A stretch of 64,000 nt of DNA from Duganella sp. BJB480. Its GTDB lineage: Bacteria > Pseudomonadota > Gammaproteobacteria > Burkholderiales > Burkholderiaceae_D. The stretch covers positions 124,001 through 188,000 of the forward strand of contig QVIN01000007.1 in assembly GCA_003416985.1 (NCBI GenBank), in the 5' to 3' direction. Below the pieces are notes generated by a model. The model ran no database searches. It had not been told where the DNA came from and saw nothing but the letters and a program-made list of their open reading frames with translations. Shown in pieces: positions 9,416 to 18,053 of this stretch. The translations under genes and the position numbers were made by a program. Positions within the stretch are counted from its first letter, which is position 1; each line of letters opens with the position of its first letter.

Positions 9416-12006
9416 AGCGCGGTCACGTCCTCGCCCGGCTCGCCCGCGCGGCGTCCGCTGCCGTGCAACAGCCAGTAGTGGTGGAAGGCCAGCCGGATGT
9501 TGTCGCGCAGCTGGGTGTCGTCCCACGGCTTGGTGTAGAAGCGGTAGATGGCGCCGCGGTTGATCGAGTCGATCACCGCGTCCAGCCCGGTGTAGCCGGA
9601 CAGGATGATGCGTATCGTCTCCGGATACATCTCCTTGACCTTGCTGAGGAACTCGGTGCCGCTCATGCCCTGCATGCGCTGGTCGCACACGATCACCTGC
9701 ACCGCGTGCAGCGCCAGCAGCTCGAACCCCTCGCCCGGCGTGGCCGCCGTCAGGATCTGGTAGCCGTCGCGCCGGAACAGCCGGTGCAGCGAGGACAGCA
9801 CGTTGACGTCGTCGTCGACGATGAGCAGGGTCTGCGCCGGCTGGCCCGGCTTGGCCACGTCGGGCGGCAGGCTGTGGCCGGCCTGCACCAGCGCCGCCAT
9901 CTCGGCCGGCGCCACCGGCCGGCTGAACAGGAAGCCCTGGATCTCGTCGCAGCGGCTGCGCCGCAGGTATTCGAGCTGGGCGCGCGTCTCCACCCCTTCC
10001 GCGATCACCCGCAGCTTCAGGCTGTGCGCCATGCTGATGATGGCCTGGGCGATGGCCGCGTCGTTGGGGTTGGTGGTGATGTCGCGCACGAAGGCGATGT
10101 CGATCTTGAGCTTGTCGATCGGGAAGCGCTGCAGGTAGGCCAGCGACGAATAGCCGGTGCCGAAGTCGTCGATCGCCACCTTCAGGCCCAGCGCCTTCAG
10201 GTTGGACAGCACGCTGATGGTGCGCTCGGTGTTGGACATCAGCGCGGTCTCGGTCAGCTCCAGCTCCAGCAGCTCGGGCGGGACGTCGTGGCGCAGCAGC
10301 GCGCTGCGCACCACCAGCTCCAGGTCGCCCTCGACGAACTGGCGGCTGGCGACGTTGACCGCCACCCGCACCGGCCCGACGTCGCTGCGCAGCCAGGCGC
10401 CAATCTGGCGGCAGGCGGCGTCGATGATCCAGGCGCCGACCCGCACGATCAGGCCGGTGTCCTCCAGCACCGGCACGAACTCGGCCGGATACACCATGCC
10501 GCAGCCGGGCCGCTGCCAGCGCAGCAGCGCCTCGGCGCCGGCCATCTGGCCGCTGTGCAGGTTGACCTTGGGCTGGTAGTACAGCAGCAGCTCGTTGTGC
10601 TCGAGCGCGCGGCGCAGCGCCATCTCCATGTCCAGCCGCGCCAGCACCTGCACGTTCATGCCGGCGGTGAAGAAGCGGTAGCCGTCGCGCCCGGCCTGCT
10701 TGGCGCGCTCCATCGCGGTGTCGGCGTACTTGACCAGGGTATGCGGATCGGTGGCGTCGTCCGGGTACATGGCGATGCCGATGCTGGCGCTGAGCGCGGC
10801 CGGATGGCCGTCCAGGTCGAACGGCTGGCGCAGCGCCTCGCGCACCTCGTTGGCGGTGTGCACCGCGTCCTGCTGGTCGCGCGTCATGGTCAGGATCAGC
10901 GCGAACTCGTCGCCGCCCAGACGCCCGACCGTGTCGCGGATGCGCACGCACTGCACCAGCCGGTTGCTGAACTGGCGCAGCAGCTCGTCGCCGGCCGCCG
11001 CGCCCAGCGAATCGTTGACGTTCTTGAAGCGGTCCAGCGCGATGAACAGCACCACGATGCGCCACGACTTTTCCTGCGCCAGCGCGACGGCGTCGGCCAG
11101 CGTCTGGAAGAACAGGGTGCGGTTGGGCAGGCCGGTCAGGCTGTCGTAGTGGGCCATGTGCTGCAGCAGCTCCTCGGCCTGGCGGCGCTCGCTGATGTCG
11201 CGCGCCACGCCCAGCAGGATGTCGGGCTGGCCGGCGCGCCGCAGCAGCTGCCAGTACAGCTCGACCGGCACCGCGATCAGGTCGCGCCGCATCAGCTCGA
11301 GCTCGATCATCTCGGGCGCGCGCGCCGGCCCCAGCGCGGCGGCGTAGGCGGCCAGCCCGGCGGCCCGCTCGCTCAGCGCGGCCGGCGCGCCCAGGCCGAT
11401 GCGGCTGGCGGTCTGGCCCAGCATCTCGGCGCGCGGATAGCCCAGCATGCGGCAGGCGCCGTCGTTGACGTCGACCAGCTCGGCGCTGCCGGCGTCGAGC
11501 AGGAAGATGGCGTCGGCGGTGGCGTCCATCGCGCTGCGGAAGCGCTGCAGCTCGGCGGTGCGCTCGCGCACGGTCTGCTCGAGCCGCGTGTTGTAGCCGC
11601 GCGCCTCGCGGTGCAGCAGGCGCACCTCCAGCAGGTTGCGGATGCGGGTGAGCACCTCGACCGGGTCGAAGGGCTTGCTGACGAAGTCGCGCGCGCCCAG
11701 TTCCAGCGCCTTGATCTTGTGGTCCGGCTGGGCCGTGACCACCAGCACCGGCAGCCAGGCCCCGGTCTCCAGCGGGCGGATCGCCTCCATCACGTCGAAG
11801 CCGCTCATGCCGGGCATCTGCATGTCGAGGATGATCAGGTCGTACTGGTGCTCGGCGTGCCAGCCGGCCACCACGCGCGGATCGGTGGTGGAGCTGACCG
11901 CCGTGTAGCCGGTGGACTTGAGCAGGAACTCCAGCAGTTCCACGTTCACCGGCTGATCGTCGACGATCAGGATGCTGGCGTTGAAGATGTCGGTCTGGCT
12001 GATCAT
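9400..12006 (-). CDS. REC-PAS-GGDEF-EAL-REC signalling protein (c-di-GMP phosphodiesterase candidate)
   Basis: 868 residues. Domains in order: receiver (about 10-130, acceptor Asp61), PAS (about 155-280), GGDEF (about 285-445), EAL (about 455-705), second receiver (about 726-845, acceptor Asp775). The EAL domain looks complete (EALLRW at 492-497, DDFGTGYSS at 613-621, EGVET at 670-674). The GGDEF motif itself is intact (364-368), but the upstream metal-binding Asp is Ala323 (FIALDRFK where FIDLDRFK is usual) and the usual LGH is LGA. I infer that it mainly hydrolyses c-di-GMP, with the GGDEF domain perhaps sensing GTP. The start at 12006 is the first good ATG. Single gene. Confidence 0.92.
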   Translation of the reverse strand: MISQTDIFNASILIVDDQPVNVELLEFLLKSTGYTAVSSTTDPRVVAGWHAEHQYDLIILDMQMPGMSGFDVMEAIRPLETGAWLPVLVVTAQPDHKIKALELGARDFVSKPFDPVEVLTRIRNLLEVRLLHREARGYNTRLEQTVRERTAELQRFRSAMDATADAIFLLDAGSAELVDVNDGACRMLGYPRAEMLGQTASRIGLGAPAALSERAAGLAAYAAALGPARAPEMIELELMRRDLIAVPVELYWQLLRRAGQPDILLGVARDISERRQAEELLQHMAHYDSLTGLPNRTLFFQTLADAVALAQEKSWRIVVLFIALDRFKNVNDSLGAAAGDELLRQFSNRLVQCVRIRDTVGRLGGDEFALILTMTRDQQDAVHTANEVREALRQPFDLDGHPAALSASIGIAMYPDDATDPHTLVKYADTAMERAKQAGRDGYRFFTAGMNVQVLARLDMEMALRRALEHNELLLYYQPKVNLHSGQMAGAEALLRWQRPGCGMVYPAEFVPVLEDTGLIVRVGAWIIDAACRQIGAWLRSDVGPVRVAVNVASRQFVEGDLELVVRSALLRHDVPPELLELELTETALMSNTERTISVLSNLKALGLKVAIDDFGTGYSSLAYLQRFPIDKLKIDIAFVRDITTNPNDAAIAQAIISMAHSLKLRVIAEGVETRAQLEYLRRSRCDEIQGFLFSRPVAPAEMAALVQAGHSLPPDVAKPGQPAQTLLIVDDDVNVLSSLHRLFRRDGYQILTAATPGEGFELLALHAVQVIVCDQRMQGMSGTEFLSKVKEMYPETIRIILSGYTGLDAVIDSINRGAIYRFYTKPWDDTQLRDNIRLAFHHYWLLHGSGRRAGEPGEDVTALQEVK

Positions 12007-12297
12007 GAGATGCGCCTCCGTATGGTCCCTTGGAGAACCGGCGTCGTGGCCGGTGCGGACCGCTGACTACCACCAGGCAAGCTTAACAGTTTGCCCGTTC
12101 GGCGGCGCACGGCTGCAATGGCTGGGCAGCGTCGGCCGGCTTATCCGTCCGAGTGTACGCAAGTTCAAATCGGCGGTCTAATGTTTTCTGGCATGTTGCG
12201 GTTCAGGCAAATCAGCCGTGCGTCGCTGGCATCGATTGCACACTGCATGGTAGAGTGGAAGCCAGGCCGCAGCGTGCCGCAACAGACGGAGAGCCCC

Positions 12298-12786
12298 ATG
12301 AATTCCACAGACACCATTCTTGACCTGGCCGCGCAAGTGGGCAAGTCCCTGCAGGCGAAGGGCCTGATCCTGGCCACGGCCGAATCGTGCACCGGCGGCG
12401 GCGTGGCCCAGGCCATCACCGAGATCGCCGGCTCGACCGCCTGGTTCGATTGCGGCTTCGTCACCTATTCCAACGCCTCCAAGACCGAGATGCTGGACGT
12501 GTCGGCCGCGCTGATCGCGCAGATGGGCAGCGTGTCCGAGGAGGTGGCGGCGGCCATGGCCACCGGCGCGCTGGGCGCCAGCAACGCCCATCTGGCGGTC
12601 TCGACCACCGGCATCGCCGGCCCCACCGGCGCCGTGCCGGGCAAGCCGGTCGGCACCGTGTGCTTCGGCTGGGCCAACGCCGACACCGTGCACACCGAGC
12701 GCCTGGTGTTCGCCGGCGACCGCCGGGCGGTGCGCGAGCAGACCGTGATCCACGCGTTGCAGGGGCTGCTGCGGTTCATCGACTGA
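12298..12786 (+). CDS. pncC: Nicotinamide-nucleotide amidase, CinA C-terminal type
   Basis: 162 residues, a stand-alone CinA C-terminal domain. The start ATG at 12298 has GGAG 6 nt upstream; the longer open frame from 12091 is not supported. Catalytic-region motifs are TAESCTGGGVAQAIT (Ser and Lys/Thr region), YSNASK and TTGIAGPTGAVPGKPVGTV. The enzyme deamidates nicotinamide mononucleotide to nicotinic acid mononucleotide in NAD recycling. It is probably the displaced partner of the thiL-pgpA-cinA neighbourhood known from relatives. Confidence 0.94.
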   Translation: MNSTDTILDLAAQVGKSLQAKGLILATAESCTGGGVAQAITEIAGSTAWFDCGFVTYSNASKTEMLDVSAALIAQMGSVSEEVAAAMATGALGASNAHLAVSTTGIAGPTGAVPGKPVGTVCFGWANADTVHTERLVFAGDRRAVREQTVIHALQGLLRFID

Positions 12787-12871
12787 ATGCGCGACTGAAA
12801 ACGGGCCGGCGGTTGCCATACCGCCGCAAAACAATTACTCTCGACGCATTCGAGCGATTCTGGAGTGATTG

Positions 12872-13600
12872 ATGCAAAATTCGGTACATTTTATTCTCCA
12901 AGGTAAAGGCGGTATCGGCAAGACCCTGGTGTCCACCATTTTGGCGCAATGGATCGCGGCCAAGGACGAGACGCCGCTGCGCTGCTACGACACCGACCAG
13001 GAGAACGCGACCTTCTCGCGCTACAAGGCGATGGACGTCAAGCATGTGCCGGTGATGACCGACAGCCGCACCATCGACCCCAAGCGCTTCGACGCGCTGA
13101 TGATCGACATCCTGGAGGAGGACGGCAACTGCGTCATCGACAACGGCGCCAACACCTTCTCGCCGCTGATGGGCTACCTGATCGAGAACGACTGCTTCTC
13201 GCTGCTGGAGGAATCGGGACGCAAGGTCTACATCCACACCATCGTCGGCGGCGGCGACACGCTGCACGACACCGCCATGGGTTTCGTCTCCACCGCCAAG
13301 TCCACCAACGTGCCGCTGGTGCTGTGGGAGAACGAGCACTTCGGCCTGCTGCAATCGGCGTCCGGCAAGCAGTTCACCGAATCGCAGACCTACGCCGACA
13401 ACTCGGCCCGCGTGAAGGGTCGCGTGGTGCTGTCGGCCCGCAACGCCGACACCTTCGGCGCCGACATCAAGAAGATGAACACGGCCCGCCTGACCGCCCA
13501 GGAGGTCAGGGAGAGCGACAAGTTCAACCTGATGGAGAAGCAGCGCATCAAGGTGGTGTTCCGCGACCTGTTCGAGCAGCTCGACAAGGTCGAGTGGTAA
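12872..13600 (+). CDS. TraL-like P-loop ATPase (ParA/MinD superfamily)
   Basis: 242 residues from the ATG at 12872 (TGGAG 6 nt upstream). A deviant Walker A, GKGGIGKT, is at residues 11-18, followed by DTDQENATF and VIDNGANTFSPL. These segments and the ending KQRIKVV...LFEQLD closely follow TraL of IncP plasmids such as RP4 as I remember it. TraL is a ParA-like protein of unclear role in conjugation. The gene is first of a three-gene operon; the second encodes a TraM-like protein, as in IncP traL-traM. No relaxase, coupling protein or mating-pair gene is nearby, so this is a domesticated or stranded module. Function is inference. Confidence 0.8.
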   Translation: MQNSVHFILQGKGGIGKTLVSTILAQWIAAKDETPLRCYDTDQENATFSRYKAMDVKHVPVMTDSRTIDPKRFDALMIDILEEDGNCVIDNGANTFSPLMGYLIENDCFSLLEESGRKVYIHTIVGGGDTLHDTAMGFVSTAKSTNVPLVLWENEHFGLLQSASGKQFTESQTYADNSARVKGRVVLSARNADTFGADIKKMNTARLTAQEVRESDKFNLMEKQRIKVVFRDLFEQLDKVEW

Positions 13601-13606
13601 GCCGCC

Positions 13607-14146
13607 ATGGATCAGCACAAGCTGCGCAGCCTGGTCTTTGAAAAAACCGGCGTCAGGATCGACATCGACGACCCCGTGTTCGCGCTGGTGGCGCTGAACG
13701 AGGCGGTGCTGGCCGAGACGGTCGAGCGCCACGTCGCGCTGATCGACGCCGCCTCGCAGGAGCTGGCGCAGCAGGCGCGGCTGGCCGGCGGACTGGCCGC
13801 GCAGCCCGGCGGCGTCCGCAAGCCGGTGGTGCTGGACGCCACCAACGAGCCGGCCGGCGCCGACGCGCCCTCCGCCTACGCGCCGGCACCCGCCTCCGGC
13901 CCGGTGCGGCCGATCGCCACGCAGGCGGCGGCCATCACGCCGCGCGAACTGCGGCTGCTGGGCGCGGCGGCTGGCGTGGCCGTCCTCAGCGCGCTGCTGG
14001 TGCTCGGCGGCCAGGCGGCCTTCTTCAAGCCGGGGCTGACGGCCGAGCAAAGCGCCGCGCTGGTCCAGGCCGACAAACTGAACAAGGCGATCCAGAAGCT
14101 GGACCCGAAGGTCCGCGAACAGCTGCAAGCCGAACTGCAAAAATAA
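13607..14146 (+). CDS. TraM-like membrane-anchored protein
   Basis: 179 residues starting 6 bp after the TraL-like gene. The N-terminal 60 residues (GVRIDIDDPVFALVALNEAVL, then a helical stretch) resemble the start of IncP TraM. A Pro/Ala-rich linker (about 75-110) leads to one transmembrane helix (about 116-138), and the C-terminal 40 residues are helical and charged. Expected to sit in the inner membrane. Synteny with the TraL-like ATPase suggests that the two act together, perhaps as membrane anchor and ATPase; nothing in the sequence shows what they move or position. Confidence 0.7.
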   Translation: MDQHKLRSLVFEKTGVRIDIDDPVFALVALNEAVLAETVERHVALIDAASQELAQQARLAGGLAAQPGGVRKPVVLDATNEPAGADAPSAYAPAPASGPVRPIATQAAAITPRELRLLGAAAGVAVLSALLVLGGQAAFFKPGLTAEQSAALVQADKLNKAIQKLDPKVREQLQAELQK

Positions 14147-14155
14147 GGACAACGC

Positions 14156-14821
14156 ATGCACTTTGAAGTACCCAAGGCCAAGACCCTGAAGGAATTCGGC
14201 GGCGAATATTTGATGATCGTGATCAGTATCGCCACCGCGCTGGCGCTGGAGCATGGCGTGCAGACGCTGCACCACCGCCATCTGGCGCACGAGGCCGCCG
14301 ACAAGATCGACGCCGAGATCCAGGTCAACGTCCACGAGCTCGACGAGGCGCTCAAGCACAACAACGATCAGCTGAAAATCGTCCAGGCGACGCGCGAGCA
14401 GCTGCTGGCCGGCATCAGGGACAAGGTCGACGGCAAGGTCCTGCTCAAGCAGCTGACGGAGCAGCAGCACAACAAGCTGGGACTGAGCATCATGACGCCG
14501 TCGCTGCGGCGCGAGGCCTGGGAGGTGGCGGTCGCCAGCCAGGCGGTCAGCTGGATGCCGCAGGACCAGCTGGAGCGCTACTCCGGCATCTACGCCAACA
14601 TGCGCGACGTGCAATCGATCAGCGCCAGCGGCGCCAACAACTTCCTCGACGGCGCCGGCATGCTGAACATCATCAGCGACATCCAGATGGGCGACGGCGA
14701 CGCCAAGGCCGTCTACCGCATGCTGTCGCAGATGATCAGCGCCTACGCCAGCACGGACGGCAACCTGCAGGCGCTGCGGGACAACCTGGCCAAGTCGGCC
14801 AAGGAAGCCCCGCATACCTGA
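14156..14821 (+). CDS. Hypothetical membrane protein, third gene of TraLM-like operon
   Basis: 221 residues, 9 bp after the TraM-like gene and therefore co-transcribed. It begins with a short cytoplasmic stretch (about 1-15), one hydrophobic helix (about 17-33, YLMIVISIATALALEHG), then a long helical region rich in Glu, Gln, His and Leu that may form a coiled coil (about 40-115). I do not recognise the family; the arrangement resembles single-pass proteins with a periplasmic helical domain. Ribosome site AAGGA precedes the ATG. The role is unknown; its place in the operon ties it to the ATPase. Confidence 0.7.
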   Translation: MHFEVPKAKTLKEFGGEYLMIVISIATALALEHGVQTLHHRHLAHEAADKIDAEIQVNVHELDEALKHNNDQLKIVQATREQLLAGIRDKVDGKVLLKQLTEQQHNKLGLSIMTPSLRREAWEVAVASQAVSWMPQDQLERYSGIYANMRDVQSISASGANNFLDGAGMLNIISDIQMGDGDAKAVYRMLSQMISAYASTDGNLQALRDNLAKSAKEAPHT

Positions 14822-14889
14822 GCCGCGCCCGGGAGACCAGGGCCGCCGCGCGCGGCCCGTGATCGGACCGCGCCGAACGATCGCGCCGC

Positions 14890-17247
14890 TTAGTTGGTGT
14901 ACACCAGGCCGCGGCCAACACCGCTGAAGTAGATGCGGCCGTAGCTGTTCCAGTCGGCCGCCATCACGCCGATGCCGCCGTACTGATGCGCGTCATCGTT
15001 GAAGCGCGCCCAGGTCGCACCGCCATCGTCGGAGTGGTAGACGCCCCACACGCCATTCATCGCCCCCACCACGTAGACCGCCGCCGGGTACGACGCACCG
15101 GCCTGCGCCTTGCCCAGGGCGATCACGCTGGCGCCCTGCATCTGGCCGGTGGAACCATTGGCCGCGATCGTCGCGAAGCCGTTCAGCTTGGTCCAGCTCG
15201 CGCCCGAATTGGTCGAGTGGTACACGGCATTGCCGTCGGCCAGCCAGAGGTCGCCCTCGACGTTCGGGTTGACCGCCAGCGACGTGGCATTCCAGCCGTT
15301 CGGCGCCAGGTTGGCCGACACCGAACCCTGGCTCAGCGTGAAGGTGTGGCCGCCATCGGTCGAGACGTAGACCTTGCCCGCCAGGTTGCTCCAGGAAGCG
15401 CCGCCCGAATCGTAGGCATAGACCTTGTTCGGATTCTTGCGGTCGACCGCCAGGCGGTAGCCGCGATTGATACCGACGGCGGACAGCGCCGGCAGGTTGG
15501 TCGAGGTCCAGCTCGCGCCATTGTTCGTGGTGTACGACGGCACCGAGTTGGCCGGCGCCCAGATCGCGTTGTTGCGGAACGCGGTCGCGATGCTCGCCGA
15601 TTCGGCGGTGTTGGCGGCGGCGCCGGCGGGCAGGGTCGCGAAGTTCGACCACGTGTTGCCGCCGTCGCCGGACCAGGAGCCGAACGCGACCGAGGGCGAG
15701 CCGTTGAGGGCGCCGGCGCTGACGATGTAGCTCGGATCGGACCACAACACGTCGGCGGCGTTGCCGTTGCTCCATGCGCTGGTGGGCGCCCTGGTCGGCG
15801 TCGCCGCGAGGTCGGTCTGGACCCAGGTGCCGATATCGCCCGCGCTGTTGACGAACTTGTACGGCGCGCCGGCCGGCGGCGTGACCAGCGCCAGGGTGGC
15901 GGTTTCCTCGAAGTTATTGAGCGGCACATCCCAGCTCGGGCTGGCCGCCGACGCGTTCCAGGTTTCCCAGACGCCGCCGCCGTGGACGTGCATGATGTGA
16001 TCCTTGTTGGCCGGATCGATCTCGATGTCGTCCACCCAGCCCCTGTAGCCGCCGCCCCAGTGCTGCATGCCGTCGGCGATTTCGTGCCAGGTGTTGCCGC
16101 CGTTGTCGGACAGCTGGACCACCGGCTGGCCGGCGCTCCATGTGCCGGTCACGGCCAGCGCGATGCGGGCCGTCGCGCCGGTGCCGTAGACGGACACGCC
16201 GCCGTAGCCGCCCTGCGTGGTGGTGGCGAGCTGGGCCCAGGTCTCGCCGTTGGTCACGCCGCCGAACCGGTAGAGGTAGCCCGGCCCCTGGGCGCCCTGC
16301 CCGGCGTTCTTGTTGAACACCACGTAGTAGTTGCCGTCGCCGGTGCGCAGCATGTGCGGCACGAAGTAGCCGGACACGTTGGACGGCACCGTCACCGGCG
16401 TCCACGAGAAGCCGCCGTTGGTGGACTTGTACATGGTCGAGCTCAGGCCCGCCTTCTGCACGTAGTCCGGCGCGATGGCGGCGTACATGATCCACGTCGT
16501 CGCGCCGCCGCCCACGTTCGAGTTGTCGAAGACGATCTGCTCGACGCCCACCGGCGCCGTGCCCAGCCCCTGGATCTCGGCGGCCGTCAGCACCTTGCCC
16601 GACAAGCCGGTCTGGGTCCAGGTCTGGCCCGAGTTCGTGCTCTTCCACAGGCCGGCCGTGCGCGAGGCGTAGAACAGCGTCGACGGATTGGTGGGGTCGG
16701 CCTTCAGGCGTTCGCCGATGGCGCGGGCGTCCTCGTTGCCGCCCACCGGGAACGGCAGGTCGTAGTGCGTCCAGCTGGCGCCGCGGTCTCCCGAGGCATA
16801 GATGCGGCCGTTGATCGGGGTGCCGTCCCAGCTGTGCGAGTACATGCCCGTGACCAGGTACACCTTGTTGTCGTTGGCCGGATCGAGGGCGATGCTTTCG
16901 ACGCCGTGGAAGCCACCCTCGCCCGCGTTGAAGCCGATGCCGTCGGTGATGGGCGTCCACGATCCGTTCGAATTGTTCCAACGGTAGGCGCCGCCGATGT
17001 CGGTGCGCGCGTACATGACGTTCGCGCTGGTCGGATGGTAGACGAGACCGGTGACATAGCCGCCGCCGCCCCACTTCACGCTGGTCCAGCTGGCAGGCAA
17101 GGCGGCCGAGGTCGACGCGGCGGACGTCAGGCTGGTGGCAAGGAGCTTGGGACTATTGCCGGTGGCGCTGTCGGACTGGCTGCCGCCGCAGGCGGCAAGC
17201 AGGCCCGCCAGCAAGGACGGGATGACAATTTTGTACTTCCGATTCAT
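14890..17247 (-). CDS. GH74-type xyloglucanase, exported lipoprotein
   Basis: 785 residues from the ATG at 17245-17247 (GGAGGAGAA upstream). A lipoprotein signal ends LLAAC, so Cys20 is lipidated. The body is two seven-bladed propellers with several Asp-box repeats (STNGGFSW, SDNGGNTW, STDGGHTF, SDDGGATW). Asp83 in RTDIGGAYRW and Asp471 in AGDIGTW match the two catalytic Asp of GH74 endo-xyloglucanases. It probably cleaves xyloglucan at the cell surface. It is a single gene, with no carbohydrate-binding module and no sugar transporter beside it. A related beta-glucan specificity is possible. Confidence 0.88.
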   Translation of the reverse strand: MNRKYKIVIPSLLAGLLAACGGSQSDSATGNSPKLLATSLTSAASTSAALPASWTSVKWGGGGYVTGLVYHPTSANVMYARTDIGGAYRWNNSNGSWTPITDGIGFNAGEGGFHGVESIALDPANDNKVYLVTGMYSHSWDGTPINGRIYASGDRGASWTHYDLPFPVGGNEDARAIGERLKADPTNPSTLFYASRTAGLWKSTNSGQTWTQTGLSGKVLTAAEIQGLGTAPVGVEQIVFDNSNVGGGATTWIMYAAIAPDYVQKAGLSSTMYKSTNGGFSWTPVTVPSNVSGYFVPHMLRTGDGNYYVVFNKNAGQGAQGPGYLYRFGGVTNGETWAQLATTTQGGYGGVSVYGTGATARIALAVTGTWSAGQPVVQLSDNGGNTWHEIADGMQHWGGGYRGWVDDIEIDPANKDHIMHVHGGGVWETWNASAASPSWDVPLNNFEETATLALVTPPAGAPYKFVNSAGDIGTWVQTDLAATPTRAPTSAWSNGNAADVLWSDPSYIVSAGALNGSPSVAFGSWSGDGGNTWSNFATLPAGAAANTAESASIATAFRNNAIWAPANSVPSYTTNNGASWTSTNLPALSAVGINRGYRLAVDRKNPNKVYAYDSGGASWSNLAGKVYVSTDGGHTFTLSQGSVSANLAPNGWNATSLAVNPNVEGDLWLADGNAVYHSTNSGASWTKLNGFATIAANGSTGQMQGASVIALGKAQAGASYPAAVYVVGAMNGVWGVYHSDDGGATWARFNDDAHQYGGIGVMAADWNSYGRIYFSGVGRGLVYTN

Positions 17248-17432
17248 GCGGTTCTCCTCCAGAAAAACCATTTAGATGAGCCGGCGCCCGGTTTTGCGGC
17301 ACCGGTGCTTGGACCGGCTTACGCGTTATTTTTGGATGAGGTCCGCATGCATCTTATCCGCTGGGGGAGGCCGTACCACTTACGAAAACTGTCAAATGTC
17401 GAAATGAAATTTCACAGTTGTGCGGCATGGGC

Positions 17433-17966
17433 TTACGCGCGATGGTTCAGCAAGGCCAGCGCATCCTGGATGCGCCGCGCAAAGCCGGCCGGCTGGAGGC
17501 GGTCGCCGGATTCCTGGCCGCCGATCAGGCACAGGTGAGCGAGACGGCCCACCAGCTCCGCATCGACCAGGCCGCCGGCGCGCGCGCGGCAGGTGGTGAT
17601 GGCGAACGTCAGCCGGGTCTGGTCGACGCGTTGCTGGTAGACCGCCACCAGCGGATCGTGGCGCGCCCACGCGCGGATCGCGGTTTCCCGGCCCGGCTGT
17701 TTTTCGGCGGCGATCGCCAGGTAGCGCTGCAGCACGTCCTCCAGGCTGCTGCCTCCGGCGGCGTGGGCCAGCATGCGGTCCGCATAGTCCGCTTCCCACG
17801 CCGACAGCAGCGCGTGGACGAAATCCTCGCGGTTGCGGAAGTGGTGGTAGAACGATCCGCGCGTCACGTTCAGGCGGCGCGCCAGGCGCTCGGCCGAGAT
17901 GCCGGCGTCGCCGTCGTGGTCCAGGGCGTCGAAGCCCGCGGCTATCCAGTGGTCACGCGTCAGCAC
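17433..17966 (-). CDS. TetR-family transcriptional repressor
   Basis: 177 residues from a GTG at 17964-17966, with AAGG 8 nt upstream; a GTG three codons earlier is possible, and the much longer open frame is a shadow over the neighbour. The N-terminal helix-turn-helix is plain (GISAERLARRLNVTRGSFYHHFRNREDFVHALL, residues about 24-56). The C-terminal ligand domain is variable. The gene is divergent from a DJ-1/PfpI gene with only 87 bp between, and a 17-bp palindrome in that gap is its likely operator. Ligand unknown. Confidence 0.9.
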   Translation of the reverse strand: MLTRDHWIAAGFDALDHDGDAGISAERLARRLNVTRGSFYHHFRNREDFVHALLSAWEADYADRMLAHAAGGSSLEDVLQRYLAIAAEKQPGRETAIRAWARHDPLVAVYQQRVDQTRLTFAITTCRARAGGLVDAELVGRLAHLCLIGGQESGDRLQPAGFARRIQDALALLNHRA

Positions 17967-17983
17967 TCGTCTCACCTTGAAAA

Positions 17984-18000
17984 CATACAGACTGTGTATG
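17984..18000. promoter_or_regulatory. Probable TetR operator
   Basis: CATACAGACTGTGTATG is a perfect 6-bp inverted repeat (CATACA / TGTATG) with a 5-bp centre, the size typical of TetR-family sites. It lies in the short divergent spacer between the TetR gene (start 17966) and the DJ-1/PfpI gene (start 18054), so one dimer could shut off both promoters. Confidence 0.7.
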
Positions 18001-18053
18001 GTAGCACCGGCCTCGCTAGACTGCGGCTTCCTGTCCTCAACCATGGAGCCGCA

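Noticed and set aside
8530..12066. 1178-codon plus-strand frame
   Set aside because: It covers thiL out of frame and the REC-PAS-GGDEF-EAL-REC gene antisense; both of those have clear motifs and the long frame has none.
17387..17419. AACTGT ... ACAGTT dyad between the GH74 and TetR genes
   Set aside because: Six-base arms with a 21-base spacer are too weak to call an operator without conservation data.
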